DNA from: Sphingobium naphthae
GTDB taxonomy: Bacteria > Pseudomonadota > Alphaproteobacteria > Sphingomonadales > Sphingomonadaceae
Assembly (NCBI RefSeq): GCF_020782235.1
Contig: NZ_JAJGNO010000005.1
Location: forward strand, 124,001-188,000
Reading direction: 5' to 3'
DNA length: 64,000 bases
Both the position numbers and the translations under genes were made by a program. The notes beneath the pieces are model-generated. The model had not been told where the DNA came from and ran no database searches. It saw only the letters and a list, made by a program, of their open reading frames with translations. Shown in pieces: positions 53,050 to 62,177 of the stretch; position 1 is the stretch's first letter; every line of letters begins with the position of its first letter.

Positions 53050-54531
53050 ATGCCCAACAGCAGCGCACAGGATGCCGCTATGTTTCTGCCCGAAAATTAT
53101 CTTTCCGGTATGTTTTACGGCAAAGGCTGGGTAAGCGGTGACGATCTGGTCGACGCGGTAGAACCCGCGACCGGCGCGCGATTGGGTAAGATTGCGCTTG
53201 CCAATGCGGATACCGTGGCGACCGCGGCCAAATTGGCGCGAAAGGCTCAGCGCGAATGGGCGGCAAACAGCCCCGACGACCGCGCTGCAATCTTCCTGAG
53301 GGCGCTTGCGGTGGGCGAGCAGTATCGCGAAGACATTATCGACTGGTTGGTGCGCGAAAGCGGCTCGGCCAGAGCCAAGGCAGCGTTCGAACTGAAGGTT
53401 ACGCTGAAAGCTGTTCAGCTGGCTGCCTCCATGCCGCATCAGGCGCAGGGGCTGGTCCTGCCGACCACGCCGGGTCGCATCAACATGGCGCGCCGCCGCC
53501 CGATCGGCGTCGTCGGCGTCATCGCGCCGTTCAATTTCCCGCTATATCTGGCGATGCGCGCGGTCGCGCCGGCGTTGGCTGTGGGCAATGCGGTAATTTT
53601 GAAGCCCGATCCGCGCACCGCCATCTGCGGTGGGCTGGTGATTGCGCGCCTGTTCGAACTGGCGGGACTGCCTGCTGGCGTGTTGCATGTGCTGCCAGGC
53701 GGCAGCGAAGCGGGCGAAGCGCTGTGCAGCGACCCGGAAATCGGCATGATCCAGTTTACCGGATCGACCGGTGCGGGCCGCATGGTAGGGCAGAATGCCA
53801 GCCGCCATCTCAAGAAGGTGTCACTCGAACTGGGCGGCAAGAACTCGATTATCGTGCTGGACGATGCGGATATCGATCTGGCGCTGCGCAATGTTGCCTG
53901 GGGCGTGTTCTTGCATCAGGGACAGATCTGCATGTCGGCCGGTCGCGTGCTGGTGCACGAGGCGATTGCGGACGATTTCGTGAAGGCGCTGGCGAACAAG
54001 GCGCAGGCTTTGCCGATGGGCGATCCCACGGACGAGACGATCGCCATCGGGCCGCTCATCAACCAGCGGCAGGCCGATCATGTGGTGAAGGTCGTGCGCG
54101 AAACCGTGGATGCTGGCGCCACGCTGGCGGCGGGTGGCAAGTCCGACGGGCTGTTCTATACCCCCACCGTGCTGTCGGGCGTCACCCCGGAGATGAGCGC
54201 CTTCCGCGAGGAAATTTTCGGGCCGGTCGCAGTGATCACGACCTTTGCCGACGATGCCGAGGCAGTAAAGCTGGCCAACCAGACCGAATATGGTCTGTCC
54301 GCTGCGATATTGTCGCGCAATGTATCGCGCGCGCTGGCGCTGGGCGAGCAGCTGCACACCGGCTTGCTCCATATCAACGATCAGACGGTGAATGACGAAG
54401 TGGTCAATCCCTTTGGCGGGGTTGGTGCATCGGGCAACGGTAGCGCCATTGGCGGTCCGGCCAACTGGGAAGAGTTCACCGAATGGCAGTGGGTGACGAT
54501 CAAGGGCGAAGCCCCCGCCTATCCATTCTGA
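53050..54531 (+). CDS. Benzaldehyde-type NAD(P)-dependent aldehyde dehydrogenase
   Basis: 493 aa from ATG 53050 (AAGGAG 6 nt upstream; the ATG at 53044 touches that site). ALDH family: PFNFPLYLAMRAVAPALAVGNAVILKPD, catalytic Glu in SLELGGKNS, NAD-binding FTGSTGAGR, catalytic Cys in HQGQICMSAGR. The overall pattern resembles benzaldehyde and vanillin dehydrogenases. It would oxidise the aldehyde made by the neighbouring GMC enzymes to an acid such as benzoate. Confidence 0.85.
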   Translation: MPNSSAQDAAMFLPENYLSGMFYGKGWVSGDDLVDAVEPATGARLGKIALANADTVATAAKLARKAQREWAANSPDDRAAIFLRALAVGEQYREDIIDWLVRESGSARAKAAFELKVTLKAVQLAASMPHQAQGLVLPTTPGRINMARRRPIGVVGVIAPFNFPLYLAMRAVAPALAVGNAVILKPDPRTAICGGLVIARLFELAGLPAGVLHVLPGGSEAGEALCSDPEIGMIQFTGSTGAGRMVGQNASRHLKKVSLELGGKNSIIVLDDADIDLALRNVAWGVFLHQGQICMSAGRVLVHEAIADDFVKALANKAQALPMGDPTDETIAIGPLINQRQADHVVKVVRETVDAGATLAAGGKSDGLFYTPTVLSGVTPEMSAFREEIFGPVAVITTFADDAEAVKLANQTEYGLSAAILSRNVSRALALGEQLHTGLLHINDQTVNDEVVNPFGGVGASGNGSAIGGPANWEEFTEWQWVTIKGEAPAYPF

Positions 54532-54564
54532 CCTTTACCGACAGCCTTAGGAGAGACATTACTC

Positions 54565-56199
54565 ATGTCGGACAAATATTATGACGTCGTGATCGTTGGT
54601 AGCGGCGCGGCCGGATGCGTGGTGGCGGACTATCTGGCCAGCCACACCGACAAGAGTATCGCCGTAATCGAGGCGGGCCCCATGGATCGCAATCCGATGA
54701 TCCATATTCCCGCCGGCTATTCCAAGATGCTCGCCAAGGACACGAATGTCTGGGCCTATAATACTGTACCGGTGAACGGGCAGGAACGGCGCTATCGCAT
54801 GGGCAAGGTCGTGGGCGGCGGCACGTCGGTCAACGCCATGTGCTATGTGCGTGGGCAGAAGCAGGATTTCGATGCCTGGCAGGCGGCGGTCGGCGACAGT
54901 GGCGACTGGTCCTGGGAAACGATGCGCCAGACCTATATCGAACAGGAGCGCAACGACACGTTCCACAATGCCCATCATGGCATCGATGGGCCGCTGTCGG
55001 TCGAACTGCCGCAGGGGATCAACGAGCTCAACCAGCGCTGTATGCGGGCATTCCAGGAATATGGTCTGGATTATAATGCCGACTATAATGGCGAACGGCA
55101 GACCGGCGTGTCGCCGGTTCAGTCCAACACCGACAAGGGCAAGCGCGCCAGCGCGGCCGTCGCCTATCTCCACCCGCATGTGCGCAATGGCCGTGTCGAC
55201 CTGCTGACGTCACGAACGGTGAGCAAGGTGCTGATCGAAGGCGCGCGCGCTGTAGGCGTCGAACTGCACTGGGGCAGCCGTGTGCAAACCATTCGGGCTG
55301 GCCTTGTGATCCTGTCGGCCGGGGCGGTGCAGTCACCCAAGATCCTGATGCATTCGGGTATCGGGCCGCGCGCGCATCTTGAGGAGCATGGCATCGCTGT
55401 GATCGCCGACCTGAAGGGTGTGGGCGAAAATCTGCACGATCATCCGATCATCCCCATCGCCGCCTTCGTCAAAGGCAAGATGGGCTATCAGGCGGCGGCG
55501 CAGGGCGTTGGCATGGTGGCGTCTGGCATGCGTTATCTGGTGACGGGCGATGGTCCGGCATCAGGCAATGGCATCGAAACCGTGTCCTATTGGGACCCCG
55601 ATAACCTATCCAACGATGAACCGACCGTCCAATGCTATCATGAGCCGATCATTTCGGAAGACGGGTTGAACCCGTCAGGTGCGCGGTCGGGCGTCACCTT
55701 TGCGACGGTCGTCCTGCAGCCGCGCAGCCGTGGTACGGTGCGGCTGGCGGATGCCGATCCACTGTCCATGCCGCTGATCGATCCCAATTTCATCGGCGAC
55801 GATTATGATCTGAAAGTCGGCATCGCGGCGGTGAAGGCGGTGCGCAAGGTGATGGAACAACGCTCGCTGGCCGAAGTGATCGAGGAAGAGTTCGTCCCCG
55901 GCGCGCAGGTGCAGAGCGATGCGGAGATCGGCGCCTTCGTCAAGCAGGTCGCGACCACCATGTGGCATCCCGTCGGCACATGCCGCATGGGGCGGGCGGA
56001 TGATCCCGATGCAGTGGTCGATGCTCGGCTGAAGGTGAAGGCGATAGACGCGCTGCACGTCATCGACGCATCGATCATGCCGCAGATCATCAGCGGCAAC
56101 ACCAACGCGCCGACGCAGGCATTGGCACGCCATGCCTCCAAAATGCTGGTGGCAAGCTATTTCTCCGAAACTGCATCGATGACCTTAGCGACCGTTTGA
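54565..56199 (+). CDS. GMC-family FAD-dependent oxidoreductase, cytoplasmic type
   Basis: 544 aa, no signal peptide. FAD-binding YDVVIVGSGAAGCVVADYLA at the N-terminus, GMC signature GKVVGGGTSVNAMCYVRGQKQDF, second signature GAVQSPKILMHSGIGP, and C-terminal TTMWHPVGTCRMG with the catalytic His, then IDASIMPQIISGNTNAP. Choline-dehydrogenase-like alcohol oxidoreductase. TAGGAGAG precedes the ATG. It follows the aldehyde dehydrogenase by 33 bp, so alcohol-to-aldehyde-to-acid oxidation is the simplest reading. Confidence 0.85.
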   Translation: MSDKYYDVVIVGSGAAGCVVADYLASHTDKSIAVIEAGPMDRNPMIHIPAGYSKMLAKDTNVWAYNTVPVNGQERRYRMGKVVGGGTSVNAMCYVRGQKQDFDAWQAAVGDSGDWSWETMRQTYIEQERNDTFHNAHHGIDGPLSVELPQGINELNQRCMRAFQEYGLDYNADYNGERQTGVSPVQSNTDKGKRASAAVAYLHPHVRNGRVDLLTSRTVSKVLIEGARAVGVELHWGSRVQTIRAGLVILSAGAVQSPKILMHSGIGPRAHLEEHGIAVIADLKGVGENLHDHPIIPIAAFVKGKMGYQAAAQGVGMVASGMRYLVTGDGPASGNGIETVSYWDPDNLSNDEPTVQCYHEPIISEDGLNPSGARSGVTFATVVLQPRSRGTVRLADADPLSMPLIDPNFIGDDYDLKVGIAAVKAVRKVMEQRSLAEVIEEEFVPGAQVQSDAEIGAFVKQVATTMWHPVGTCRMGRADDPDAVVDARLKVKAIDALHVIDASIMPQIISGNTNAPTQALARHASKMLVASYFSETASMTLATV

Positions 56200-56205
56200 G
56201 AATGC

Positions 56206-56505
56206 TCATGGATTGACAATTATTCCGAGCGTCAAGCTGCCCAGAGCGACATGGATCATCGCCTCCGAGACGTCGATCCGCTGCTCGTAATTGCGAACGA
56301 GCCGGTTCCAGCGGGTCATCCATCCGAAAGCGCGCTCGACAACCCAGCGCCTGGGCAGCACCTTGGCGCCCGGGTTCTTGTCGGAGCGTCGGACGGCCTC
56401 GAGAACGAAGTCCTGATAGGTTGTGGCATCCATAAGGCGGGTGCGGTCGTGGGCGCCGTCAGCGAAAAGATGCTTGAGCCAGGTCCATCGCTTGCCTCGT
56501 GTAGG
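56206..56505 (-). pseudogene. IS5-family transposase C-terminal fragment
   Basis: Leftward, the sequence KRWTWLKHLFADGAHDRTRL continues into MDATTYQDFVLEAVRRSD and VVERAFGWMTRWNRLVRNYEQR (catalytic Glu region), ending at 56206. Only the last ~100 codons of the transposase remain; the N-terminal half is absent. It marks the right edge of the GMC/aldehyde dehydrogenase block. Confidence 0.7.
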
Positions 56506-56667
56506 TCTTCGATGGAAAGCGACTGGAATTCAACGAGCACTTGTTCAAACCCGCCCAACCTTTGATCCGGCTTCCGCCGCTGCACAGAATGAGCATACGC
56601 AGCGGCTGGTGGGTGTCTGGAACAGAGCGCCTGAGTGGCGGAGTTGGGAAACTCCGCCCGAGCGACA

Positions 56668-57657
56668 TTACTGCTCTTCAGTCGTTTGAGCTTGCTGGGA
56701 TGCTGAAACGTCTGGACGTTCAGCTGTTGCTTTCGTTCTTGCCGTACGGGACTTGGGCTTCGCATCCGATTTTGCTGGCGCGGGGGCGAGCGTCGCCGGC
56801 TTATCCGCTCCGGGCTGCTTTTTGCGGGTGCGTGGCGCGGGTGATTTCAACTGTTCGTCTGCCTTTGGCGTGACGATCGACAGGGGCTTTCGCGTCCTGA
56901 CTGTTTTTGCCGGTTCCGGCTGGGCGATCACGGACTGGCTTGCAGGGATAGGCGCCTCGGCTTGTTTCTGTTTGCGCACTGCCTTTTTTGGCGTGCGCGG
57001 TTCAGGCTTGCCCTTTTCTGCACTATCGTTCGCGGGCAGGGTAGAGAGCGCTCCACCTTCAACAACCTTCTTGGAGACGCGGGCTTTTTTTGCCGCGCGC
57101 GTTTTGGGGACCGGCTTTGCCTTTGCTGATGAAGCCGGTTCAGCGACGGGAGTGGTCTTCTCAGCAACAGGATCGGTTTCTGCAACCGAAGCCGCTGCGG
57201 CAGTGCCTTCACTATTCTTCGGAAGAGAGGCAGCCGTGTCGGAGGTCTTGTCTCCGCCTCGTTGACCGAGCCCTATTTTCGCAGCGATTGCTCGGCGCGC
57301 CTCGGAGAAACTCGGTGCCACCATTGGGTAGTCGACTGGAAGATTATAGCGATCGCGATATTGTTCGGCCGTGAGACCATGCGCAGCAAGATGCCGACGA
57401 AGCGTCTTGTACGGTTTTCCGTCAATAAGGCTGATGAGGTGATCCTGGGACGCCAGACTTTTTCGGACTGTTACCGCCGGTTTGAACGCTGGCTCAGTCG
57501 TTTCCGCAATCGGCGGTGATAATTCCTTGGTGAGGGCCGTCCGGGTAGACGTGATAAGATCAGCCAGCTTTTCGCTCGAAACTTCGTTTCTCGAAACATA
57601 AGCACTCAAGAGCTGAACCGTGAGTGCCGTGATGTCCGCCTGATCGTTCTCTGCCAT
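56668..57657 (-). CDS. MucR-family regulator with a degenerate zinc finger and long basic tail
   Basis: 329 aa from ATG 57657. Residues 1-131 match MucR/Ros: the N-terminal ITALTVQLLSAYVSRNEVSSEKLADLI, then LISLIDGKPYKTLRRHLAAHGLTAEQYRDRYNLPVDYPMVAPSF in sections. In typical members the finger begins CLEDG; here it is SLIDG, so the first Cys is replaced by Ser 76. Residues 132-329 form an Ala/Pro/Lys-rich, histone-H1-like tail not seen in ordinary 140-150-aa MucR proteins. Probably binds DNA broadly; targets unknown. Confidence 0.78.
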   Translation of the reverse strand: MAENDQADITALTVQLLSAYVSRNEVSSEKLADLITSTRTALTKELSPPIAETTEPAFKPAVTVRKSLASQDHLISLIDGKPYKTLRRHLAAHGLTAEQYRDRYNLPVDYPMVAPSFSEARRAIAAKIGLGQRGGDKTSDTAASLPKNSEGTAAAASVAETDPVAEKTTPVAEPASSAKAKPVPKTRAAKKARVSKKVVEGGALSTLPANDSAEKGKPEPRTPKKAVRKQKQAEAPIPASQSVIAQPEPAKTVRTRKPLSIVTPKADEQLKSPAPRTRKKQPGADKPATLAPAPAKSDAKPKSRTARTKATAERPDVSASQQAQTTEEQ

Positions 57658-57872
57658 TGGAGCGCACCCATCTTTGTTGAACATTGGGGGTGTCTTTTGG
57701 AGCGTGGATTGTTCCTTGTAAATATAGAAGCGCGGACAGTTTCCGGGATTTGCATCACCTCAGTCAGCACGGCGTCTGTGTGGATAGAAGCTGCTGGGCT
57801 TTTCGTCGACTGCCGAGACATGGCAGCGAAGGATGATACTGTCGATAATATGCTGCCAGTCGGATGCAACTA

Positions 57873-59429
57873 TTAGCTTTGTACGTCGCCGGAGGTTTTG
57901 TCGGAAAATTTCCTTGTGTGGCCATGCCCGCTGATCTCCGCTCCTGCGGTGGGCGAAAACCGGAAGTTCCAGAATGTTGCGCTTAGCGAGATGGAGGTTA
58001 CGATCCAGAACGCGACCGAAAAGTCGTGCAGTCTTGGCGTGCCATGGCCGTTCGCCAGCATTGCAACATGCAATCCCATCGCGCCTGCGCAAATTCCAAG
58101 AGAAAGCATCAACTGCTGAAATGTTGAGTAAAATGCTGTCGCACTACTCATGTGCTTCTTGTCGACTCCATCAAAAGCGATCGTGTTGTACGCAGTGAAT
58201 TGAAACGACATAGAGAAGCCGGCGAGGCCTAAAATGGCGAGCATCGCCCATATCGGCCAAGCTGCGCTGAAAAAGCCGCACAAGGCATATCCACCCGTAG
58301 CCAGCAGGCCGTTGCCTATCAATGCTCGACGATAGCCCAGCCAACGAAGGACCCGCGGCGCAACGGGTTTCATCGCCATAGATCCTATTGCGGTCGCCAC
58401 GGTGATGCTGCCGCTCTGAGCCGCGCTGTAACCAAAGCCCAATTGCATCATCAGCGGCAGCAAAAAGGGGTGGGCGCCCTGAGTGATGCGCGTGATGGAT
58501 CCCGCGATCACAGAAAGTCGGAATGTCGGGTCTCGCATCAAATTCAAGTCAAGAATAGCGTCTTCCCGGCCTCGGGCATATCGGAGATAAAAAATGCCTG
58601 CGACAACACCTACGAACACCAGAAAAGTGGCGATATGCCCTTCGCCAGCTCTGCTCGCCATCTCGAATCCGAACAACAGGCAGCCAAGGGAGACGCCGCT
58701 CAGCACAAAGCCGATGAAATCGAAGGGAGGGGGGGCCTGCTCTCGAATATCAGCAATGAAACGGCCGACCAGACAAAAGCCCACAAATCCTATCGGCAGG
58801 TTGATGTAAAATATCCACCGCCAGTCCAGATAGGTCACAATAAATCCGCCCAGAGGCGGCCCGATGATGGGACCAACCAGGGCAGGCATCAGTAACCAGG
58901 ACATTGCATTCACCATATCCTGCTTGGCCACGGATCGAAGCAGCACGAGTCGGCCCACCGGGATCATCATTGCGCCGCCTATTCCCTGAACGAAGCGGGC
59001 AACTGCCATCATCTCGAGTGTTGGAGAAATGCCGCACAGGAGACTTCCAGCCATGAAGAGCAAGATCGCCGTCCGGAATATGACCCGTGCTCCGAACTTG
59101 TCTGCAAGGAATCCTGACGCAGGTATGAAGACAGCCAGCGCCAATAGATAGGAAGTGAGTGCAATGCTCATTTCAGGCGCACGCACGCCAAAATCCTGCG
59201 CCATGGTAGGGAGGGCTGTTGCCAGCACTGTCGCGTCGACAAACTCCATGAAGAGGGCAGAGGCGATTATAAGCGCCACCAACCGGTAATTTGACCCGAC
59301 TGCAGGCGATCCCATATCTGCGCTTTGGGCAATGCTCCCACCCGCCGGCACGATACCGTCGCGGACCTCTGCATTTACAGTCGCAATGCCGCGACGACGC
59401 GGTCGCATCAGCATGTATCGATTTGACAA
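57873..59429 (-). CDS. DHA2-type MFS efflux transporter (EmrB/QacA family)
   Basis: Up to 518 aa with 14 predicted membrane segments. Motifs: FMEFVDATVLATALPTMAQDFG (motif D1), GFLADKFGARVIFRTA (motif A), VQGIGGAMMIPVGRLVLLR (motif B) and GPIIGPPLGGFI (motif C). It exports hydrophobic compounds with the proton gradient. The first ~38 residues are not family-like and overlap an enolase-superfamily fragment on the other strand, so the true start may be ATG 59315. No membrane-fusion (EmrA) partner is adjacent. Confidence 0.85.
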   Translation of the reverse strand: MSNRYMLMRPRRRGIATVNAEVRDGIVPAGGSIAQSADMGSPAVGSNYRLVALIIASALFMEFVDATVLATALPTMAQDFGVRAPEMSIALTSYLLALAVFIPASGFLADKFGARVIFRTAILLFMAGSLLCGISPTLEMMAVARFVQGIGGAMMIPVGRLVLLRSVAKQDMVNAMSWLLMPALVGPIIGPPLGGFIVTYLDWRWIFYINLPIGFVGFCLVGRFIADIREQAPPPFDFIGFVLSGVSLGCLLFGFEMASRAGEGHIATFLVFVGVVAGIFYLRYARGREDAILDLNLMRDPTFRLSVIAGSITRITQGAHPFLLPLMMQLGFGYSAAQSGSITVATAIGSMAMKPVAPRVLRWLGYRRALIGNGLLATGGYALCGFFSAAWPIWAMLAILGLAGFSMSFQFTAYNTIAFDGVDKKHMSSATAFYSTFQQLMLSLGICAGAMGLHVAMLANGHGTPRLHDFSVAFWIVTSISLSATFWNFRFSPTAGAEISGHGHTRKFSDKTSGDVQS

Positions 59430-59520
59430 TGATGGGTAGGCAATTGGGGATCCCGATATCAGAACGCGTTGGCGGGCCTCTCCGGGATAGTGTCCAGCAA
59501 TATCCTGTCGACGGCGTAGA
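59390..59520 (+). pseudogene. Fragment of a mandelate-racemase/enolase-superfamily enzyme
   Basis: About 44 codons read AVASACIDLTMMGRQLGIPI then SERVGGPLRDSVQQYPVDG, the conserved stretch before the catalytic barrel in this superfamily (typically DIALWDLxGKxLGxPVxxLLGG). Sequence on both sides does not continue the family. A relic of a larger gene, overlapping the 5' end of the exporter gene on the other strand. Confidence 0.6.
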
Positions 59521-59601
59521 CGCCTGCCTTGGCAAGTGCAAGCTCAGGATCATTCTCTATTTGATCCCTTTTTCGCTTGTTTTCAGCGTTTGATCGAACA
59601 G

Positions 59602-60035
59602 AGCATTGGGATGCGATTCTGGCGAGGCTGGACGAGTTTGTCCTGACTGGCGGGCAGACATCCGAGTACGGCGCTGTCTATGCTTTGATGGCTATCCCCG
59701 TCGCCAGCCCTGGGCGCTGCTAACCAACAACGGCTATGACGGCGGTGTTTTTGGCGAGAACCTTCTGAAGCGGCGCATTCCGCCTGCCGATCATCTCGCC
59801 CAAATCCAGTCGCCGTGAGCTCATTCCCTGGGACTTCAGGCGCTACCGGGATGGCAATCCTATTGAACGCATGGTCGGTCACCTCGAGGAGTCCCGCCGT
59901 TTGCCACCCTCTACGACAAAACTCTTCTGTCCTTTGTCAGCGTTCTCAATCCCGCCGCACTCCGCAAATGGCTGCCTCATTTGGTCAAGGCTGCCTGGCT
60001 CTGCTTATCTTCCTCGCCCTTTCGGACCAACTCTA
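59602..60035 (+). pseudogene. Degenerate IS5-family transposase remnant
   Basis: Pieces of transposase occur in shifting frames: HWDAILARLDEFVLTGGQ, then NNGYDGGVFGENLLKRRI, then RELIPWDFRRYRDGNPIERMVGHL, then ATLYDKTLLSFVSVLN. Stops and frameshifts separate them. The order matches the C-terminal half of an IS5-type transposase. No intact ends are visible. Confidence 0.6.
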
Positions 60036-60161
60036 GCCTGGTGAGCCGCGTCGCAGGCTCCTGACGAGTCCAAATGCCCGATCCTAATGATCGCTCACTG
60101 AGGCTTGCAGTGCTCATTCGAATCATGTATCTCACGTGCATAAGATGAGAAAGAGGTCGTT

Positions 60162-60734
60162 GTGATTTTGAATGTGGTGAAATTGACTGGTAGCGACATA
60201 CTTTCGGGCGCTCCGAGCGGCCGGCAGCTTTATGCGAAGCTGGTCGAGAATCTGCCGCAGGAGCCCAGCGCACCTGAGCCGCTTTTCCTGGATTTCAATG
60301 GCATTCAGCTGGCAACCGCAAGCTACCTACGCGAAGCCGTGATTGCCTTTCGAACCTTCGTGCGCAGTCGAAAATCCAACTATTATCCCGCTGTCGCCAA
60401 CGCTGTCTCCGATGTCGTGGATGAACTGGTGGAGGTGGTGCAGCCACGTGGAGATGTGCTGATGGTGTGCACTCTTACCGAGGATGGCGAGATTCTTCGC
60501 TGCAGGCATATCGGCAAGCTCGACCCCATGCAGCAGCTCACCTTCGACCTTGTAAACCGGCATGGTGAGACAACGGCGACCAAATTGATGGACATTGAGA
60601 AAAGTGACGTCAAAGTCACGGCATGGAATAATAGACTTTCATCATTGTCGTCCCTTGGGTTGATCAGTGAGCAGTCCCGGGGGCGAACGAAGACCTATAA
60701 GCCTATGTTCGCAGGAGGTGCAGGTGGGAGCTGA
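60162..60734 (+). CDS. STAS-like (DUF4325) domain protein
   Basis: 190 aa from GTG 60162 (AGAGGT just upstream). N-terminal half: LFLDFNGIQLATASYLREAVIAF, the pattern of STAS-like DUF4325 domains. The C-terminal half (QLTFDLVNRHGETTATKLMD, then NNRLSSLSSLGLISEQSRGRTKTY) reads like a winged helix that could bind DNA. STAS proteins are switches controlled by GHKL kinases. A GHKL ATPase is encoded three genes downstream. It overlaps the next gene by 11 bp. Confidence 0.6.
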   Translation: MILNVVKLTGSDILSGAPSGRQLYAKLVENLPQEPSAPEPLFLDFNGIQLATASYLREAVIAFRTFVRSRKSNYYPAVANAVSDVVDELVEVVQPRGDVLMVCTLTEDGEILRCRHIGKLDPMQQLTFDLVNRHGETTATKLMDIEKSDVKVTAWNNRLSSLSSLGLISEQSRGRTKTYKPMFAGGAGGS

Positions 60735-61071
60735 CTTTAAGGAAAAGACCAAGCGGACTTTCGAAAAATGCTGGGACAAGGCAGCGCTCGCTGCCAATAC
60801 TCCAGACCTGTTTTCGCGGACCGCAGATCGCGCGCCCAGTCGTTTTGAAGCAGAAGCCATCAGCGGTGCGTCGATCGCGGTAGGGGACTCCTTTTCGGTA
60901 AGGATGGAAGGCAATGAACTGGTGGGCCGGCGGGGCACATCGCCCGTCATCCGTTTGTCCAACCCCTCTCAAACTCTTGTTTCGTCCATTGCGCAGGGCT
61001 GCAACATCGCTCGCGCAGACATCGTCGCGTCCGATCCGATCAGCGGCATTTTCGAGGTAACCATCCACTAA
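60724..61071 (+). CDS. Small protein of unknown function in the STAS/GHKL cassette
   Basis: 115 aa from GTG 60724, with AGGAGG 5 nt upstream, inside the end of the STAS-like gene. No family recognised. It reads as a compact beta-rich domain (ASIAVGDSFSVRMEGNELVG, then ADIVASDPISGIFEVTIH). The overlap and shared operon imply it works with its neighbours. Confidence 0.6.
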   Translation: MGADFKEKTKRTFEKCWDKAALAANTPDLFSRTADRAPSRFEAEAISGASIAVGDSFSVRMEGNELVGRRGTSPVIRLSNPSQTLVSSIAQGCNIARADIVASDPISGIFEVTIH

Positions 61072-61082
61072 AGGCGAAGCAG

Positions 61083-62177
61083 ATGTCCCGCGAACAGCGT
61101 GCGTTCAAAAGTCTCTGGAGCAAACCCGACGCGCCTATGTCGCTGGGCTGCATCGATTGCCCGGAACGCGCGACCTGCGGCGGGCAAACGGTCGATGGTT
61201 CGAGTTACAGTTGCCTCGATCAATGTTGCGGGAAACCCGAGACATGTCAGATCGTCTGCACGGACGCTCATATCTACCCGGATCGGATCCGTGAGGTGAA
61301 GGGGCTCGATCTGGAAACACCCAGTGGACCGCTGCACGTCCTTCCCACTCTCCCACGCTATCTGCCCATGATGTTCCATGGAAGTGCGCTGGAAAAGGCA
61401 GTCGACGCCGCGATGGTTGCTATTCCTCTCTATCGGTTCTTCGACCGCAATGGGACATGTCGCTTCGAAGACATGGCCGCGGTACGGTCCACCTTCAAGC
61501 TTGGCCCCAATACGCAGATCGTCCTGTCCGGTGTTGCTCAGGACCATGAGGTCGAGCGGTGGTGGAAACTGGAGCAGGCGGGCCGGGCAAAAGCGATTGC
61601 ACAGCTTCGACATCTGGGGATCGCCTTGGTTACCACACCCAATTTCAGCCTGATCGTCGATAGGCCGCGGTGGGACGACCTTCATTCCATGCGCAGGATC
61701 GTTCTGGCCTATCACGAACTCATATCGCAAGGCCAGCCGGCCGCTCTTCACGTGAACGGCCGTACGCAGAAGGATTTCGAGCGATGGGGCACTTACATCG
61801 CAAACCACCCGGAAGTCACGCACATCGCCTATGAATTCACGACCGGGACCCGCAATCCCAGACGCATGATGCAGCATGCAGATTGGCTATCCGAGTTGGC
61901 ATCCGCTTCGACCAGGCGCCTTGGACTGCTGCTGCGCGGCGGCTCGATGGTCAGTGGACTGCTCGCCGATCATTTTGATGTGACGTTCATCGACACCTCC
62001 CCCTTTGGGAAAGCGCAACGTCGTAAGGTCGCCTGTCTCGATGAGCAGGGGCGGCGGCGCTGGAAGAAGCGACCAACGTTGCGCGGCCAGCCTGTGGACG
62101 CGCTGCTTGAGGAGAATATTCGTGTCTCCAGCTTCTGGTTTGAAGCCAATCTCCCCAAGGCCAGACTTGCAGCCTGA
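61083..62177 (+). CDS. DUF4417-like protein with a Cys-rich N-terminus
   Basis: 364 aa. Residues 20-60 hold nine cysteines in a C-x2-C-x5-C-type array (CIDCPERATC, then SCLDQCCGKPETCQIVC), suggesting a metal or Fe-S site. The middle (VTTPNFSLIVDRPRWDDLHS, then HVNGRTQKDFERWGTYI) recalls DUF4417 and TIM-barrel proteins. Function unknown. It lies 11 nt after the small gene and overlaps the GHKL gene by 56 nt. Confidence 0.55.
   Translation: MSREQRAFKSLWSKPDAPMSLGCIDCPERATCGGQTVDGSSYSCLDQCCGKPETCQIVCTDAHIYPDRIREVKGLDLETPSGPLHVLPTLPRYLPMMFHGSALEKAVDAAMVAIPLYRFFDRNGTCRFEDMAAVRSTFKLGPNTQIVLSGVAQDHEVERWWKLEQAGRAKAIAQLRHLGIALVTTPNFSLIVDRPRWDDLHSMRRIVLAYHELISQGQPAALHVNGRTQKDFERWGTYIANHPEVTHIAYEFTTGTRNPRRMMQHADWLSELASASTRRLGLLLRGGSMVSGLLADHFDVTFIDTSPFGKAQRRKVACLDEQGRRRWKKRPTLRGQPVDALLEENIRVSSFWFEANLPKARLAA

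Noticed and set aside
47071..56505. Composite transposon made of matching IS elements around the GMC/aldehyde dehydrogenase genes
   Set aside because: The left elements and the right fragment belong to different IS5-type groups, so they are not a matched pair; only shared IS framing is claimed.
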